A program made the translations under genes and the position numbers. The notes beneath the pieces were generated by a model. The model was not told the DNA's origin. It did no database searches and saw only the letters and a list, made by a program, of their open reading frames with translations. From NCBI GenBank assembly GCA_023134875.1, contig JAGLUH010000277.1:1-8647 (forward strand): a stretch of DNA of 8,647 nucleotides, in the 5' to 3' direction. Positions 7,080 through 8,647 of this stretch are shown piece by piece. Each line of letters opens with the position of its first letter. Within the stretch, counting starts at the first letter, position 1. The DNA is from Candidatus Zixiibacteriota bacterium (lineage in GTDB: Bacteria; Zixibacteria; MSB-5A5; CAIYYT01).

Positions 7080-7083
7080 AGGA
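7080..7083 (+). promoter_or_regulatory. pnp ribosome binding site
   Basis: AGGA lies 8 nt before the ATG at 7092. A second ATG at 7096 is in another frame and does not open the PNPase reading frame. No hairpin, terminator or promoter is visible in the 17-nt rpsO-pnp gap. Confidence 0.65.
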
Positions 7084-7091
7084 AAGAGAAC

Positions 7092-8647
7092 ATGGATGAA
7101 TTCAAAGTTGAAATAGGCGGCAGAACACTGTCGATCGAAACCGGTCGTGTCGCCAAACAGGCACACGGCGCCTGCTGGGTGCGTTACGGCGACACTGTCA
7201 GCATGACCGCTGTGTGCGCCGATGATACGCCGCGTGAATATCGGGGGTTCTTTCCCCTGTCAGTTGATTATCGGGAAAAATCTTATGCCGCCGGTAAAAT
7301 ACCGGGGGGATTCTTCAAGCGTGAAGGCCGACCGTCGGAGAAAGAAATTGTTTCAGCGCGCCTGATTGACCGGCCGCTGCGTCCTCTTTTTCCCAAGGAC
7401 TATGTCGATGAAGTGCAGGTGATGGTGGTTACGCTCTCCTCCGACCAGGAGAATGATGCCGACATTCTCGGTCTGATCGGCGCCTCTGCATCGCTGCAGA
7501 TCTCCCATATACCCTTCACCGAGCTGGTGGCGGCGGTACGGGTCGGTCGTTTGAACGGCGAGCTGGTGGTCAATCCCACTTTCTCCCAGTTGGATGAGTC
7601 CGACCTTGATCTCGTAGTGGCCGGTACTCCGAATCATGTCCTTATGGTGGAGGGCGGCTGCAATGAGATCAGCGAGCAGGAAATGCTCGATGCCCTCGCC
7701 TTCGGTCATGAGAACATCAAGAAAATCTGTGAACTTATCAGGCAGGTGCGCGATAAGATCGGCAAACCCAAAACCGAAGTCGGCCCTCCTCTCATTCCGG
7801 AAGGACTCAGGGAGAAGGTTCAGCAACTTGCCGCCGAACGCATCATTGCCGCCAATAATATTGTCGATAAGACCGAGCGCGGCGATGCGATCAAGCAGGT
7901 TTGCCAGGACACCCAGGAGGCTCTGGAAGAGGAATTTCCCGACGCTGCGGTTTACGTCAGGGAGATGCTGGACGAAATCGAGGCCGCTGACGTGCGCAAG
8001 CGAATCATCGAGACCAGCCGGCGCATTGACGGGCGCGGTCTGGATGATATCCGCGAGATCACCTGTGAAGTATCGGTACTGCCACGGACGCACGGTTCCG
8101 CGCTCTTCACCAGGGGGCAGACTCAGGCTCTTGCGGTGACCACCCTTGGCACCAAGATCGATGAACAGCGTATCGACGCCCTGGAAGGAGATTCCACCAA
8201 GAACTACATGCTGCACTACAATTTCCCACCCTACTCGGTAGGGGAAGTGCGACCGGCGCGCGGGCCGGGGCGACGGGAAATCGGTCATGGCGCGCTGGCG
8301 GAAAGATCGCTTGAGCCGATCCTGCCGGCGGACGATGATTTCCCTTACACCATCCGGATCGTCTCGGACATCCTGGAATCAAATGGTTCCTCCTCGATGG
8401 CGACCGTTTGCGGCGGTAGTCTGGCATTAATGGATGCCGGTGTGCCGATCAAGGCGCCGGTGGCCGGTATCGCCATGGGGTTGATTCTGGAAAAAGACAA
8501 GCATCTGATCCTGACCGACATTATGGGCGCCGAGGATCACTTCGGCGATATGGACTTCAAGGTTGCCGGCACCGCTAATGGCATAACCGCATTCCAGCTT
8601 GATATCAAGGTGGGCGGACTGACGCTTGAGATCATGCGCGAGGCGCT
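7092..8647 (+). CDS. pnp: Polyribonucleotide nucleotidyltransferase PNPase (3' partial)
   Basis: PNPase is the trimeric 3'-to-5' phosphorolytic exoribonuclease of mRNA decay. The window shows 518 complete codons with no stop; the end of the second RNase PH domain and the KH and S1 RNA-binding domains lie beyond the edge. Visible: first RNase PH domain (about 1-145) with 'GGFFKREGRPSEKE' (72-85) and 'RLIDRPLRPLFP'; the helical linker domain (about 210-300); the second RNase PH domain starting 'RRIDGRG' (310-316), with Arg394-Arg395 in 'GRREIGHGALAERSLEP', the phosphate-binding 'GSSSMA' (432-437), and 'GAEDHFGDMDFKVAGT', whose Asp482 and Asp488 correspond to E. coli Asp486 and Asp492. All catalytic residues that can be checked are present, so the enzyme looks active. 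The start ATG has AGGA 8 nt upstream. It is probably co-transcribed with rpsO. Confidence 0.98.
   Translation, partial: MDEFKVEIGGRTLSIETGRVAKQAHGACWVRYGDTVSMTAVCADDTPREYRGFFPLSVDYREKSYAAGKIPGGFFKREGRPSEKEIVSARLIDRPLRPLFPKDYVDEVQVMVVTLSSDQENDADILGLIGASASLQISHIPFTELVAAVRVGRLNGELVVNPTFSQLDESDLDLVVAGTPNHVLMVEGGCNEISEQEMLDALAFGHENIKKICELIRQVRDKIGKPKTEVGPPLIPEGLREKVQQLAAERIIAANNIVDKTERGDAIKQVCQDTQEALEEEFPDAAVYVREMLDEIEAADVRKRIIETSRRIDGRGLDDIREITCEVSVLPRTHGSALFTRGQTQALAVTTLGTKIDEQRIDALEGDSTKNYMLHYNFPPYSVGEVRPARGPGRREIGHGALAERSLEPILPADDDFPYTIRIVSDILESNGSSSMATVCGGSLALMDAGVPIKAPVAGIAMGLILEKDKHLILTDIMGAEDHFGDMDFKVAGTANGITAFQLDIKVGGLTLEIMREA

Noticed and set aside
7353..8288. Long open frame (311 codons) on the minus strand opposite pnp
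   Set aside because: It lies wholly antisense to the conserved catalytic part of PNPase, its translation resembles no family I know, and codon structure on the plus strand explains it.
1..8647. Mobile elements, CRISPR arrays, tRNA/rRNA genes, riboswitches (including an FMN riboswitch before ribF)
   Set aside because: Nearly all bases are accounted for by conserved coding sequence; no repeats, inverted ends or RNA signatures were seen, and ribF directly abuts truB with no leader.

Overview
The window is one continuous run of co-directional (+ strand) translation and RNA-metabolism genes: the classic bacterial nusA-infB operon. The order is nusA (5' end cut off by the window), infB, a DUF503 (ylxP-type) gene, rbfA, a DHH-family nanoRNase/pAp-phosphatase gene (nrnA-type), truB, ribF, rpsO and pnp (3' end cut off). 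Almost every base is coding. The largest gap is 71 nt (nusA to infB) and most other junctions overlap or are separated by fewer than 20 nt.

Organism: a Gram-negative-type bacterium with moderate GC, by eye in the low to mid 50s percent. The second N-terminal domain of IF2 carries a '[15 protein letters not shown]' block that closely resembles IF2 of the Bacteroidetes/Chlorobi (FCB) group, while the GC and gene order do not look like a typical Bacteroides. My best guess is an FCB-superphylum lineage such as Zixibacteria or a related candidate phylum. This is inference from memory of families, not a database match.

Layout: positions 2-949 encode the S1, KH1, KH2 and helix-hairpin-helix parts of NusA plus a very acidic tail. 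After a 71-nt spacer that lacks the ylxR and ylxQ genes often found there, infB (1021-3336) encodes a full-length IF2 with two IF2-N modules and a highly charged linker. Then come tightly coupled small and medium genes: DUF503 (3343-3624), rbfA (3624-3992), nrnA-like (3970-4953), truB (4950-5870), ribF (5871-6791), rpsO (6805-7074) and the first 518 codons of pnp (7092-8647).

How they work together: NusA acts on transcription elongation and rRNA antitermination. IF2 and S15 serve translation initiation and 30S assembly. RbfA matures the 30S subunit, and TruB makes pseudouridine 55 in tRNA. PNPase degrades RNA to short oligomers and the DHH enzyme can finish those nano-RNAs. RibF makes FMN and FAD and is a habitual passenger of this operon.

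I found no mobile element, CRISPR array, RNA gene, convincing promoter, terminator or riboswitch, and no novel system. The points worth a second look are departures from family consensus: Glu for Asp in motif II of the DHH enzyme, HIAH instead of HxGH and a missing NIGxRPTF block in RibF, and Ser for Cys in the fMet-tRNA-binding domain of IF2. The absence of ylxR/ylxQ, the absence of a hairpin between rpsO and pnp, and a seven-A slippage-prone run in infB are also listed.
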